From Planococcus circulans (lineage in GTDB: Bacteria; Bacillota; Bacilli; Bacillales_A; Planococcaceae), in contig NZ_JAIQCL010000005.1 of NCBI RefSeq assembly GCF_020023385.1, forward strand, positions 62,001 through 126,000: 64,000 nucleotides of DNA, in the 5' to 3' direction. The position numbers were made by a program, and so were the translations under genes. The notes under the pieces were generated by a model. That model was not told the origin of the DNA, searched no databases, and worked only from the letters and a program-made list of their open reading frames with translations. Shown in pieces: positions 57,240 to 64,000 of the stretch (its first letter is position 1; each line of letters starts with the position of its first letter).

Positions 57240-57716
57240 TTACGTGATTGAAAGAATCTTGATTTCCATTTCTCCGCCAGGTGTCAGTACTTTGACATTT
57301 TCACCGATTGTGCGGCCGATCATGCTTTTTGCAATTGGAGAATCGTTTGAAATACGGCCTTCCAAAGGATCCGCTTCAGCTGACCCGACGATTGTGTAGG
57401 ATTCTTTATCGCCATCTGGAACTTCTATAAATGTAACGGTCGTCCCTAAGCGGACGATGTCTTTGTTCGATTCATTTTCATTTATGATAACCGCGTTGCG
57501 GATCATCGATTCGAGTGTTGAGATACGGCCCTCTACAAATGCCTGATCTTCTTTCGCAGAATCATATTCAGCATTCTCGGATAAATCACCGAAATCACGC
57601 GCGATCTTAATTCGTTCAACCACTTCTTTGCGTTTAATCGTTTTTAGAAAGTCCAGTTCATCTTCCAACTTCTGCTTTCCTGCAGCTGTCATTGGAAATT
57701 GTTTTTCGTTAGCCAT
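57240..57716 (-). CDS. greA: Transcription elongation factor GreA
   Basis: A 158-residue factor that rescues backtracked RNA polymerase by stimulating transcript cleavage. An N-terminal antiparallel coiled coil carries the tip motif [18 protein letters not shown] (about 41-58, acidic catalytic tip). The C-terminal FKBP-like domain (about 85-158) includes [19 protein letters not shown]. Start at 57716 after GGAGTGG; the frame is open three more codons. It lies about 80 bp downstream of udk, as in B. subtilis. Confidence 0.97.
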   Translation of the reverse strand: MANEKQFPMTAAGKQKLEDELDFLKTIKRKEVVERIKIARDFGDLSENAEYDSAKEDQAFVEGRISTLESMIRNAVIINENESNKDIVRLGTTVTFIEVPDGDKESYTIVGSAEADPLEGRISNDSPIAKSMIGRTIGENVKVLTPGGEMEIKILSIT

Positions 57717-57796
57717 TGTTTCCACTCCTTCAACTGCTGACCTGGATGCACGTGTGCAACCGTCAGTCTGGTCTCATCATATTATAGATTGACAAT

Positions 57797-58420
57797 CTAT
57801 TCAAGAATAGTTTTGATTTTTGTGACCATTAAATCAATCGCCACTTCGTTTTGTCCGCCTTCTGGAATAATGACGTCTGCATACCGTTTGGTCGGTTCGA
57901 TAAATTGGTTATGCATCGGACGTACGACGGTCAAGTATTGTTCGATGACCGAGTCGATGGTCCGGCCACGTTCGTTGATGTCACGCAGCAGACGGCGGAT
58001 GATGCGCAAGTCGCCATCCGTGTCGACGAATAATTTGATATCCATCAATTCACGCAACCGGACATCTTCCAGCACCAAAATCCCTTCCAGGATAATGACA
58101 TCTTTCGGTTCGATTACGACCGTTTCTTCAGCACGCGTATGTAGCGCATAATTATATACCGGTTTTTCGATTGGGCGGCGCTCCAGCAATTCGTTGATGT
58201 GCTCGATCAGCAGGTCTGTATCAAATGCCAATGGATGGTCGTAATTCGTTTCCAGGCGTTCTTCAAAAGCCAAATGGCTTTGATCTTTGTAATAATAATC
58301 CTGCTCGATCACCACCACCGAGTTTTCTTTAAATACTTCATAGATGGAGTTCGTTACACTCGTTTTCCCCGAGCCCGAACCCCCTGCGATCCCAATAACG
58401 ACCGGCCGTTTCTTCGACAT
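57797..58420 (-). CDS. udk: Uridine kinase
   Basis: A 207-residue pyrimidine salvage kinase making UMP and CMP. P-loop GGSGSGKT (13-20), substrate loops [12 protein letters not shown] near 39-50 and NYDHPLAFD near 59-67, and [12 protein letters not shown] near 140-151. cdd (cytidine deaminase) elsewhere in the window feeds the same salvage route. In B. subtilis two U32 peptidase-like genes (trhP1/trhP2) lie between trmR and udk; here the gap is only 36 bp. Confidence 0.96.
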   Translation of the reverse strand: MSKKRPVVIGIAGGSGSGKTSVTNSIYEVFKENSVVVIEQDYYYKDQSHLAFEERLETNYDHPLAFDTDLLIEHINELLERRPIEKPVYNYALHTRAEETVVIEPKDVIILEGILVLEDVRLRELMDIKLFVDTDGDLRIIRRLLRDINERGRTIDSVIEQYLTVVRPMHNQFIEPTKRYADVIIPEGGQNEVAIDLMVTKIKTILE

Positions 58421-58456
58421 GTTGTTTAGCTCCTTGCAAATCTCTTTTTAGTGTAT

Positions 58457-59062
58457 TCATCTTTTTTTGCAGATCATAATGCCGTCTCCCGAAGACAATA
58501 ATTCCGTGTCGTAACCGGAGTGACTGAGCATATGTTCTTTAAAGGCCGCCAGATTGCGGATCATCGTGCGCTTTCTTCTGGGCACTTCAGATAACGGGAT
58601 ATCTGAAAGTCCATGCATGGCCATGTTATCGCAATATATGATTCCGCCTTTTGGCAATAAAGGTTCATACTTGTCGAAAAAGCGCTCATATTGCCCTTTT
58701 GCTGCATCGATGAAAATAGCATCATATTGCGGTTTCAGAATTGCCAGTTCGAGCTCCAATGCATCTGCATGGAATATTCGGATCTGGTTCCCTAAACCTG
58801 ATTGCGCAATAAATTCGACCGCTTTCCGATAACGGGAATCGTCGCGTTCAACGGTGTCCACTGTGCAAGCGGGCAAGGCTTCTGCCATTTTTATCGCCGA
58901 AAAGCCGATGGCCGAACCAATTTCCAAAATCCGTTCGGGCTGCTGCTGTTTCAGCAGATCCAGCAGTTCCCGGATTCCCTGATCTTCCATGATCGGCACA
59001 TGATGCGTAGCTGCATATGTTCGCATCTCTTCAAGCGTCGTTGCTAATTGATTGTTCACCAT
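58457..59062 (-). CDS. trmR: tRNA 5-hydroxyuridine O-methyltransferase (YrrM family)
   Basis: A 201-residue class I O-methyltransferase. SAM motif ILEIGSAIGFSAIKMAE near 41-57, VDTVERDDSRY near 64-74, YDAIFIDAAKGQYE near 111-124 and IIYCDNMAMHGL near 138-149 (metal/catalytic residues as in the COMT-like family). Its B. subtilis orthologue (YrrM, TrmR) makes 5-methoxyuridine in tRNA wobble positions from ho5U. Position between mltG and udk supports orthology. AGGAGC precedes the ATG. Confidence 0.88.
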   Translation of the reverse strand: MVNNQLATTLEEMRTYAATHHVPIMEDQGIRELLDLLKQQQPERILEIGSAIGFSAIKMAEALPACTVDTVERDDSRYRKAVEFIAQSGLGNQIRIFHADALELELAILKPQYDAIFIDAAKGQYERFFDKYEPLLPKGGIIYCDNMAMHGLSDIPLSEVPRRKRTMIRNLAAFKEHMLSHSGYDTELLSSGDGIMICKKR

Positions 59063-59116
59063 ACTGGAAAGCTCCTTTTCGACTAAGCAAAAATTACTTC
59101 AAATATTACCATAAAA

Positions 59117-59145
59117 AGAGAAGGAAAGCGAGGACGCTTCCTTCT
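59117..59145 (-). terminator. Terminator of mltG
   Basis: GAGAAGGAAGCG / CGCTTTCCTTCTC hairpin with a TTTTTATGG tail on the minus strand, nine bases after the mltG stop. Confidence 0.82.
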
Positions 59146-59153
59146 CGAAGGTG

Positions 59154-60278
59154 TTAATTTCCGATATATTCATCGCGGTTCGCCAAATGTTCTTCATAAG
59201 TTTTGGCAAAATGATTCGTACCTTCCGAATCAGCCAGGAAGTAGAAGTAGTCAGTATCAGCAGGATCGAGCACTGCTTCAATTGAAGATCCTCCGGCATT
59301 CGCGATCGGACCAGGCGGCAGACCTTTGTTCTGGTAAGTGCTGTATGGATGTTCAAATTCGTAATCCGTATTGAACAAGCGGTCTTTATGCTCACCCATT
59401 GCGTAGATGACGGTTGGATCCGTCTGCAACGGCATATCATCATCCAAACGGTTATAGAAGACGCTGGCAATGGTTTGGCGATCAGACTGCGCTGTCGCTT
59501 CTTCTTCCAACAGCGAAGCGAAGGTCAACAACCAATGCGGCGATCTTCCGCTTTCTTCCAAAACGGCTTGATACTGCAGAACATTGGCTTGAGTCGTATC
59601 AAGCATCTGTTCAATGAGCAATGTCAGTGAAGGATCTTCTTCGTAAATGGCGTAAGTGGCCGGGAACAGATAGCCTTCAAGTGCATAACGGATATTATCG
59701 CCCAATATCTCATCTGTCAATAACTCCGGATACTTGATCATCAGCTCTTCAATATAAGCCGGATCTTCGATTTTCGCTAAAAATTCTTCAGCCGTATGCG
59801 AAGTTTTTTCCGCAATGACGTTTTCGGCAATCTCTTCCACCGTCAAGCCTTCTGGAACGTTGATCGTAAACAGCGGCTCGCGATAGACTTTACCGCTTTT
59901 TAGGCTTTCCGTAATTTCATCCAATGTCATGGACGGCAGCAAATCATAAGTTCCAGCTTGAAACTCGGATTCATTATTGAATTTCACATAGTATTTGTAG
60001 ATGCGTGCATCTTCAATGACTCCGTTTTCTTCAAGCAATGCCGCAATGCTGTCCAGACTTGAACCGATCGGGACTTCAACGGTCACCACTTCCTCTGAAT
60101 CCGGATCTACCGGCGCAAGGGCGCTGCTGATGTAATTATAGGCTTGAAAGCCTGCGATCCCGATAATGACCAATAGGATCAGCGCGACTATTAATACGAT
60201 GCGTCGGACGACTCTCACTTCCTTCTTTTTTTCTTTCATGCGTTCAAACATGATGTCTTTTTTTGACTGTTTCTCCAC
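59154..60278 (-). CDS. mltG: Endolytic murein transglycosylase MltG (YceG/YrrL)
   Basis: 374 residues. A basic cytosolic N-terminus and one TM helix (about 26-46) precede a LysM-like subdomain (about 60-130: VTVEVPIGSSLDSIAALLEE) and the YceG catalytic domain, with the active-site Glu in FASLLEEEATAQSDR near 251-265 and LPPGPIANAG near 323-332. It cleaves nascent glycan strands to set chain length. The start is a GTG (60278) five bases after a run of nine G that would serve as a poor RBS. The homopolymer is unusual. Confidence 0.93.
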   Translation of the reverse strand: MEKQSKKDIMFERMKEKKKEVRVVRRIVLIVALILLVIIGIAGFQAYNYISSALAPVDPDSEEVVTVEVPIGSSLDSIAALLEENGVIEDARIYKYYVKFNNESEFQAGTYDLLPSMTLDEITESLKSGKVYREPLFTINVPEGLTVEEIAENVIAEKTSHTAEEFLAKIEDPAYIEELMIKYPELLTDEILGDNIRYALEGYLFPATYAIYEEDPSLTLLIEQMLDTTQANVLQYQAVLEESGRSPHWLLTFASLLEEEATAQSDRQTIASVFYNRLDDDMPLQTDPTVIYAMGEHKDRLFNTDYEFEHPYSTYQNKGLPPGPIANAGGSSIEAVLDPADTDYFYFLADSEGTNHFAKTYEEHLANRDEYIGN

Positions 60279-60370
60279 GGGTTCCCCCCCCCAGCTTTTC
60301 TCTTCTGCAAAAGTTGGACCTTAGCTGTTCAACTTCTTTAAGTATACAAGAAAAACGCACAAAAGAAAAA

Positions 60371-60395
60371 GACGGAATCAGCAATCAATTCCGTC
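60371..60395 (-). terminator. Terminator of alaS-to-DUF1292 unit
   Basis: A perfect GACGGAAT / ATTCCGTC stem followed by TTTTTCTTTT on the minus strand, just after the DUF1292 stop. Confidence 0.88.
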
Positions 60396-60403
60396 CTCCA
60401 TTT

Positions 60404-60712
60404 TTAAAGCTCTTCGTTTTCTTCTTCTTCGTCAAGGAAGGTATTCAACATTTCTTCGATCATGTCCCATTCAGCATCCGTTTCAACCGGGCGAAGTTCT
60501 CCGCCGCCTACAGTTTCGTCCGAGTCAGGGTTTTCAGTGAAGGAAGATGCATGAATTTCGATTTCGCCTTCTTCATCTTCTTCAGCGCCTACCGGGAAAT
60601 ACAAAACGTATGATTTTCCGAAGTCTGCTGATTCAAATGTAAACAATACTTCAAATAATTGTTCGTTGCCGTTTTCATCAACGACTGTAATGTGCTCTTG
60701 TCCGTGTTCCAT
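60404..60712 (-). CDS. yrzB: DUF1292 domain protein (YrzB-like)
   Basis: A 102-residue very acidic protein. The DUF1292 core is recognisable ([21 protein letters not shown] near 7-27 in two blocks, SYVLYFPV near 33-40), ending in an Asp/Glu-only tail. Function unknown. Start at 60712 ([10 protein letters not shown]), with GAGGTGAC upstream; the frame is open ten more codons into ruvX. The yrzL-ruvX-yrzB order after alaS is conserved across Bacillota. Confidence 0.9.
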   Translation of the reverse strand: MEHGQEHITVVDENGNEQLFEVLFTFESADFGKSYVLYFPVGAEEDEEGEIEIHASSFTENPDSDETVGGGELRPVETDAEWDMIEEMLNTFLDEEEENEEL

Positions 60713-60725
60713 TTGTGTCACCTCA

Positions 60726-61145
60726 TTATTTTTTAAAATCAAGATAGCCTTGCAAAATCATGACTGCCGCCATCTTGTCGATCACTTTTTTGCGGTTTTT
60801 GCGGCTGACATCTGCGGAGATCAACATCTTCTCTGCTGCCGACGTCGTAAGCCGTTCATCCCATAGGACCACCGGTATACTATACGCTTCTTTCAGCAAA
60901 GCTGCAAATCTTTCGGATGCTTCAGCGCGCGGCCCGATTGAATTGTTCATGTTTTTCGGGTAGCCGACAACCGCTTCGGTCACTTCATATTGCTTGATCA
61001 GTTCACCGAGGCGGTCCATTCCAAATTCTTCGATCGCTTCATTTATTTTGACGGTTTCGATTCCTTGGGCTGTCCAGCCCATCGGATCGCTGATTGCGAC
61101 TCCGATCGTTTTCGAACCGACATCAAGTCCCATTATACGCATCAT
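60726..61145 (-). CDS. ruvX: Putative pre-16S rRNA nuclease / Holliday junction resolvase-like RuvX (YqgF)
   Basis: 139 residues with an RNase H-like fold: the catalytic Asp of [14 protein letters not shown] (D8), the second acidic residue in the [16 protein letters not shown] region near 59-74 and the third in [12 protein letters not shown] near 95-106. YqgF proteins take part in 5'-end maturation of 16S rRNA. GGGGAAT lies before the ATG; it starts four bases after the IreB-family gene. Confidence 0.93.
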   Translation of the reverse strand: MMRIMGLDVGSKTIGVAISDPMGWTAQGIETVKINEAIEEFGMDRLGELIKQYEVTEAVVGYPKNMNNSIGPRAEASERFAALLKEAYSIPVVLWDERLTTSAAEKMLISADVSRKNRKKVIDKMAAVMILQGYLDFKK

Positions 61146-61149
61146 TTCA

Positions 61150-61416
61150 TTATTCCCCGTTATTCTTCTTAATATAGAACTTTACAAGCTCTTCCAGAAT
61201 TTCATCCCGTTCCAGTTTGCGAATCATATTTCGCGCATCCTGATGGCGAGGAATATAAGCCGGATCACCTGATAACAAATATCCGACAATCTGATTGATC
61301 GGGTTATAGCCTTTTTCTTCAAGTGCAGAATGGACCTGAAGCATCACTTGCTTCACTTCCTGCTCCATCGACTCATCAGAAGAATCGAATTTCATAGTTC
61401 GATCAAATGAACTCAC
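61150..61416 (-). CDS. IreB family regulatory phosphoprotein (UPF0297, YrzL)
   Basis: An 88-residue protein with the highly conserved core [31 protein letters not shown] (near 40-69) and the start [11 protein letters not shown], where IreB is phosphorylated by the PASTA kinase in Enterococcus. I start at a GTG (61416) six bases after GAGGTG; an earlier in-frame GTG at 61425 overlaps the RBS. First small gene behind alaS, as in most Bacillota. Its role here is inferred from the family. Confidence 0.9.
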   Translation of the reverse strand: MSSFDRTMKFDSSDESMEQEVKQVMLQVHSALEEKGYNPINQIVGYLLSGDPAYIPRHQDARNMIRKLERDEILEELVKFYIKKNNGE

Positions 61417-61505
61417 GACAAGCACCTCGCTTTCGGATTTTAAATAGGAATAATTGCTCCTGCTGTCTGATTACCATTATAACCGATAGCGTGGATTTAT
61501 TAAAC

Positions 61506-64000
61506 CTATTTCACTAAGCTGTAAACGGATTCGAGCGCCGATTCCAATTTCCCGGCATCTTTTGCACCCGCCATCGCCATATCCGGACGGCCGCCGCCTT
61601 TTCCTCCGCATAGCTCTGCCACATGTTTGACGATTTGCCCAGCATGATAATCGCCGCCAGCCAAATCTTTCGTAACACCTGCAGCCAGCATGACTTTGTC
61701 TCCATCTGTTGCACCTAAAACGATGACTGCTTTGTCAATTTTCGTTTTCAAATCATCCAGCATCTGGCGCAATTGGTTGTTGTCTTTGGCCTCTACTTTG
61801 ACTGACAACACAGTGATATCGCCGACTTTTTGCGCGCGATCCAAGATGCCGGCAGATTGTGCATTTGATACCTTCGCAAGCAGGGATTCGTTTTCACGCT
61901 GCAGTGATTTGATTTCGGCTTGGACAGACTGTACTTTTTGGACCATGTCTTTTGGATTGGCCTTCAGAAGTCCTGCCGCCTGCTCCAAAATCTGTTCGCT
62001 GTCTTTCAGGCTTTCGTATGCCCCTTTACCGGTTACCGCTTCAATTCTGCGGATGCCAGCTCCAATGCCGCCTTCTGAAACGATTTTGAACAACCCGATT
62101 TCAGACGTATTGACCACATGGACACCGCCGCAAAGCTCCAGTGAATAGCCGCCGATTTCAACGACACGGACAACATCACCGTACTTCTCTCCGAACAAAG
62201 CCATAGCACCCATTTCTTTCGCTTCCTGCAGGTTATGGTAGCCGGTTTGAACCGCAATGCCTTCCCAAACCTTTTCATTGACGATTTGCTCAATTGTCTC
62301 CAATTCTTCTTTCGTCACCTGGCCGAAATGCGAGAAATCGAAACGCAGACGGTCCGGTCCTACATAAGAACCTGCCTGGTTGACGTGTGTGCCTAGAACA
62401 TCTTTTAGCGCCTGGTGCAATAGGTGTGTCGCCGTGTGGTTTTTCACCGTATGGCGGCGCTCGGATGCATCTACTTGCGCATGCACAGCCGATTTCGTCA
62501 ATTCACCGGTTTCTACGCGCACGGAATGCAGGTTCTGGCCATTCGGCGCTTTTTTGACATCGAGCACAGCTACGCTTGCAAAGTCGTTGCGCAATGTCCC
62601 GTGATCCGCAATCTGTCCACCGCTTTCAGCGTAGAATGGCGTCTCATCCAGGATGACCTGAACTTCTTCACCTTCGTGCGCGCTGTCTGCCAGTTCACCG
62701 TCTTTGATGATGAACAGAACATTGGCATCGGATACCGTCTGGTTATAGCCGATAAATTCGCTCGCTTCTTTAATATCGCCCAGCACTTCGGATTGCGTCT
62801 GCATCGAATTGACATTCTGGCGTGCATTTCTCGCACGGTCACGTTGAGCCTGCATCGCTGCTTCAAAGCCTTTGTGGTCAATCGTCATGCCTTCTTCTTC
62901 TGCGTATTCTTCTGTCAACTCCACCGGGAAGCCGTACGTATCATACAGGCGGAATGCATCTTCGCCCGGGACTTCCGTAAGTCCAGCAGCTTTTTCTTTT
63001 TCTACTACTGACGACAAAATTGCCAAACCATCGTGAAGCGTTTCGTGGAAACGTTCTTCTTCGAGTTTCATGACACGGATGATAAAGTCTTGCTTGTCGT
63101 TCACTTCCGGGTAGAAGTTTTTCATGATGTCGCCGACAACCGGTACCAATTCAAACAGGAACGGTTTCTCGACGCCCAGTTTCTTCGCATAACGGACAGC
63201 CCGGCGCAACAGCCGGCGCAATACGTAACCGCGGCCTTCATTCGATGGAAGCGCGCCGTCACCGATCGCAAATGCCACGGTACGGATATGGTCGGCGATC
63301 ACTTTGAAAGCCATGTCCATATCAGCATCTTCGCCGTATTTCTTGCCCGATATCTCTTCGGTTTTCCGGATGATCGGGATGAACAGATCCGTATCGAAGT
63401 TGGTCGGTACGTCCTGTACAACAGAAGCCATGCGCTCCAAGCCCATGCCTGTATCGATATTCTGCTTAGGAAGCGGTGTATAGGTATGGTCCGGGTTGTG
63501 GTTGAACTGTGAAAAGACCAGGTTCCAGATTTCCAGGTAACGGTCGTTTTCGCCGCCCGGGTACAATTCAGGGTCATTCATGTCATTGCCGTAGCTTTCG
63601 CCGCGGTCATAGAAGATTTCAGAGTTTGGTCCACTCGGGCCTTCTCCGATATCCCAGAAGTTGCCTTCCAGACGGATGATGCGCTCAGCCGGAATGCCGA
63701 CTTCGTTCAACCAGATGCCATAAGCCTCTTCGTCTTCCGGATGGATCGTCACCGATAATTTATCAGCATCGAAACCGATCCATTTTTCGTCCGTCAGGAA
63801 TTCCCAAGCCCAGTGGATTGCTTCGGTCTTGAAGTATTCACCGATCGAGAAGTTGCCGAGCATTTCAAAGAACGTATGGTGGCGCGCCGTTTTGCCGACA
63901 TTTTCAATATCATTCGTACGGATCGATTTTTGTGCATTGACAATCCGCGGGTTTTCAGGAATGACACGACCATCAAAATATTTCTTCAAGGTCGCCACGC
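61506..64000 (-). CDS. alaS: Alanine--tRNA ligase (5' end outside window)
   Basis: 831 C-terminal residues are visible; about 45 N-terminal residues (the start of motif 1) lie beyond the right edge, since the frame is open to the last base and enters at the family's [11 protein letters not shown] segment. Aminoacylation core with motifs 2 and 3 ([18 protein letters not shown] near 40-57, [10 protein letters not shown] near 189), the editing domain with [11 protein letters not shown] and the CGG/HV zinc site (ELCGGVHV near 620), and a C-terminal coiled coil plus DHHA1 domain ending [15 protein letters not shown]. It charges tRNA-Ala and clears mischarged Ser/Gly. Whether a T-box precedes it cannot be seen. 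Confidence 0.97.
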   Translation of the reverse strand, partial: VATLKKYFDGRVIPENPRIVNAQKSIRTNDIENVGKTARHHTFFEMLGNFSIGEYFKTEAIHWAWEFLTDEKWIGFDADKLSVTIHPEDEEAYGIWLNEVGIPAERIIRLEGNFWDIGEGPSGPNSEIFYDRGESYGNDMNDPELYPGGENDRYLEIWNLVFSQFNHNPDHTYTPLPKQNIDTGMGLERMASVVQDVPTNFDTDLFIPIIRKTEEISGKKYGEDADMDMAFKVIADHIRTVAFAIGDGALPSNEGRGYVLRRLLRRAVRYAKKLGVEKPFLFELVPVVGDIMKNFYPEVNDKQDFIIRVMKLEEERFHETLHDGLAILSSVVEKEKAAGLTEVPGEDAFRLYDTYGFPVELTEEYAEEEGMTIDHKGFEAAMQAQRDRARNARQNVNSMQTQSEVLGDIKEASEFIGYNQTVSDANVLFIIKDGELADSAHEGEEVQVILDETPFYAESGGQIADHGTLRNDFASVAVLDVKKAPNGQNLHSVRVETGELTKSAVHAQVDASERRHTVKNHTATHLLHQALKDVLGTHVNQAGSYVGPDRLRFDFSHFGQVTKEELETIEQIVNEKVWEGIAVQTGYHNLQEAKEMGAMALFGEKYGDVVRVVEIGGYSLELCGGVHVVNTSEIGLFKIVSEGGIGAGIRRIEAVTGKGAYESLKDSEQILEQAAGLLKANPKDMVQKVQSVQAEIKSLQRENESLLAKVSNAQSAGILDRAQKVGDITVLSVKVEAKDNNQLRQMLDDLKTKIDKAVIVLGATDGDKVMLAAGVTKDLAGGDYHAGQIVKHVAELCGGKGGGRPDMAMAGAKDAGKLESALESVYSLVK

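Overview
The window reads as a chromosomal segment of a low-to-moderate-GC Bacillota (Bacillales), most like Planococcus/Planomicrobium or a close relative in the Planococcaceae. The reasons are Bacillus-type gene order and RBSs, protein sequences close to Bacillus/Staphylococcus families, and an apparently non-sporulating version of the locus. Assignment is by recognition of protein families and gene order only; no database search was run. I found no rRNA, tRNA, CRISPR array, prophage or insertion sequence. The window is essentially one conserved housekeeping supercluster, the yqf/yqe/yrr region of Bacillus subtilis, almost all on the minus strand.

Layout. 1-3.3 kb: 5' part of a Na/Pi cotransporter (-), then a DUF1189 membrane protein, ispG and a HAD nucleotidase (+). 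3.3-5.4 kb: zinc uptake operon znuC-znuB-zur with a promoter and Zur box. 5.5-8.9 kb: nfo, cshB and the divergent ispH. 8.9-11.4 kb: an accessory sucrose pair (scrB, scrK) behind a 38-bp perfect palindrome with a cre/LacI-type core. 11.7-20.5 kb: yqfO, trmK, cccA, an acyl-CoA dehydrogenase, sigA, dnaG, the PPDK regulatory protein and ccpN. 20.5-22.2 kb: a T-box leader and dimer-type glycyl-tRNA synthetase, inverted relative to its neighbours. 22.4-32.3 kb: recO, era, cdd, dgkA, ybeY, pgpH, phoH, a yqfB-like gene, floA, nfeD (with a sigma-W-type promoter) and rpsU. 32.3-42.8 kb: deoC, rsmE, prmA, dnaJ, dnaK, grpE, hrcA (with a perfect CIRCE), hemW and lepA. 43.0-48.8 kb: rpsT (+), holA, yqzM (+), a 4 x 123-bp tandem repeat array, comEC, comEB and comEA. 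48.9-55.3 kb: yqeM, rsfS, yqeK, nadD, yhbY, aroE, yqeH, yqeG, psd and divergent pssA. 55.3-64 kb: mtnN, yrrS, greA, udk, trmR, mltG, a DUF1292 gene, ruvX, an IreB-family gene and 5'-truncated alaS.

The genes mostly serve central processes: transcription (sigA, greA), replication initiation and loading (dnaG, holA), ribosome biogenesis and modification (era, ybeY, rsfS, yqeH, yhbY, rsmE, prmA, lepA), heat shock (hrcA-grpE-dnaK-dnaJ), isoprenoids (ispG, ispH), competence (comEA/EB/EC), and envelope functions (floA/nfeD, mltG, dgkA, psd/pssA). Compared with B. subtilis, the sporulation-linked members of this order (gpr, spoIIP, yqfC, yqfD, sda) are missing, as are yqeY, mtaB, comER, yqxD and the trhP1/trhP2 pair. 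deoC, scrBK, an acyl-CoA dehydrogenase and psd/pssA occupy positions between conserved blocks.

I did not find a convincing new multi-gene system. The most interesting unexplained material is non-coding: the 4 x 123-bp array at 44.7-45.2 kb and its relatives at 22.2 kb, a multi-helix intergenic element at 18.7 kb, the 38-bp palindrome at 11.45 kb, and apparently non-canonical starts for comEA and comEC.
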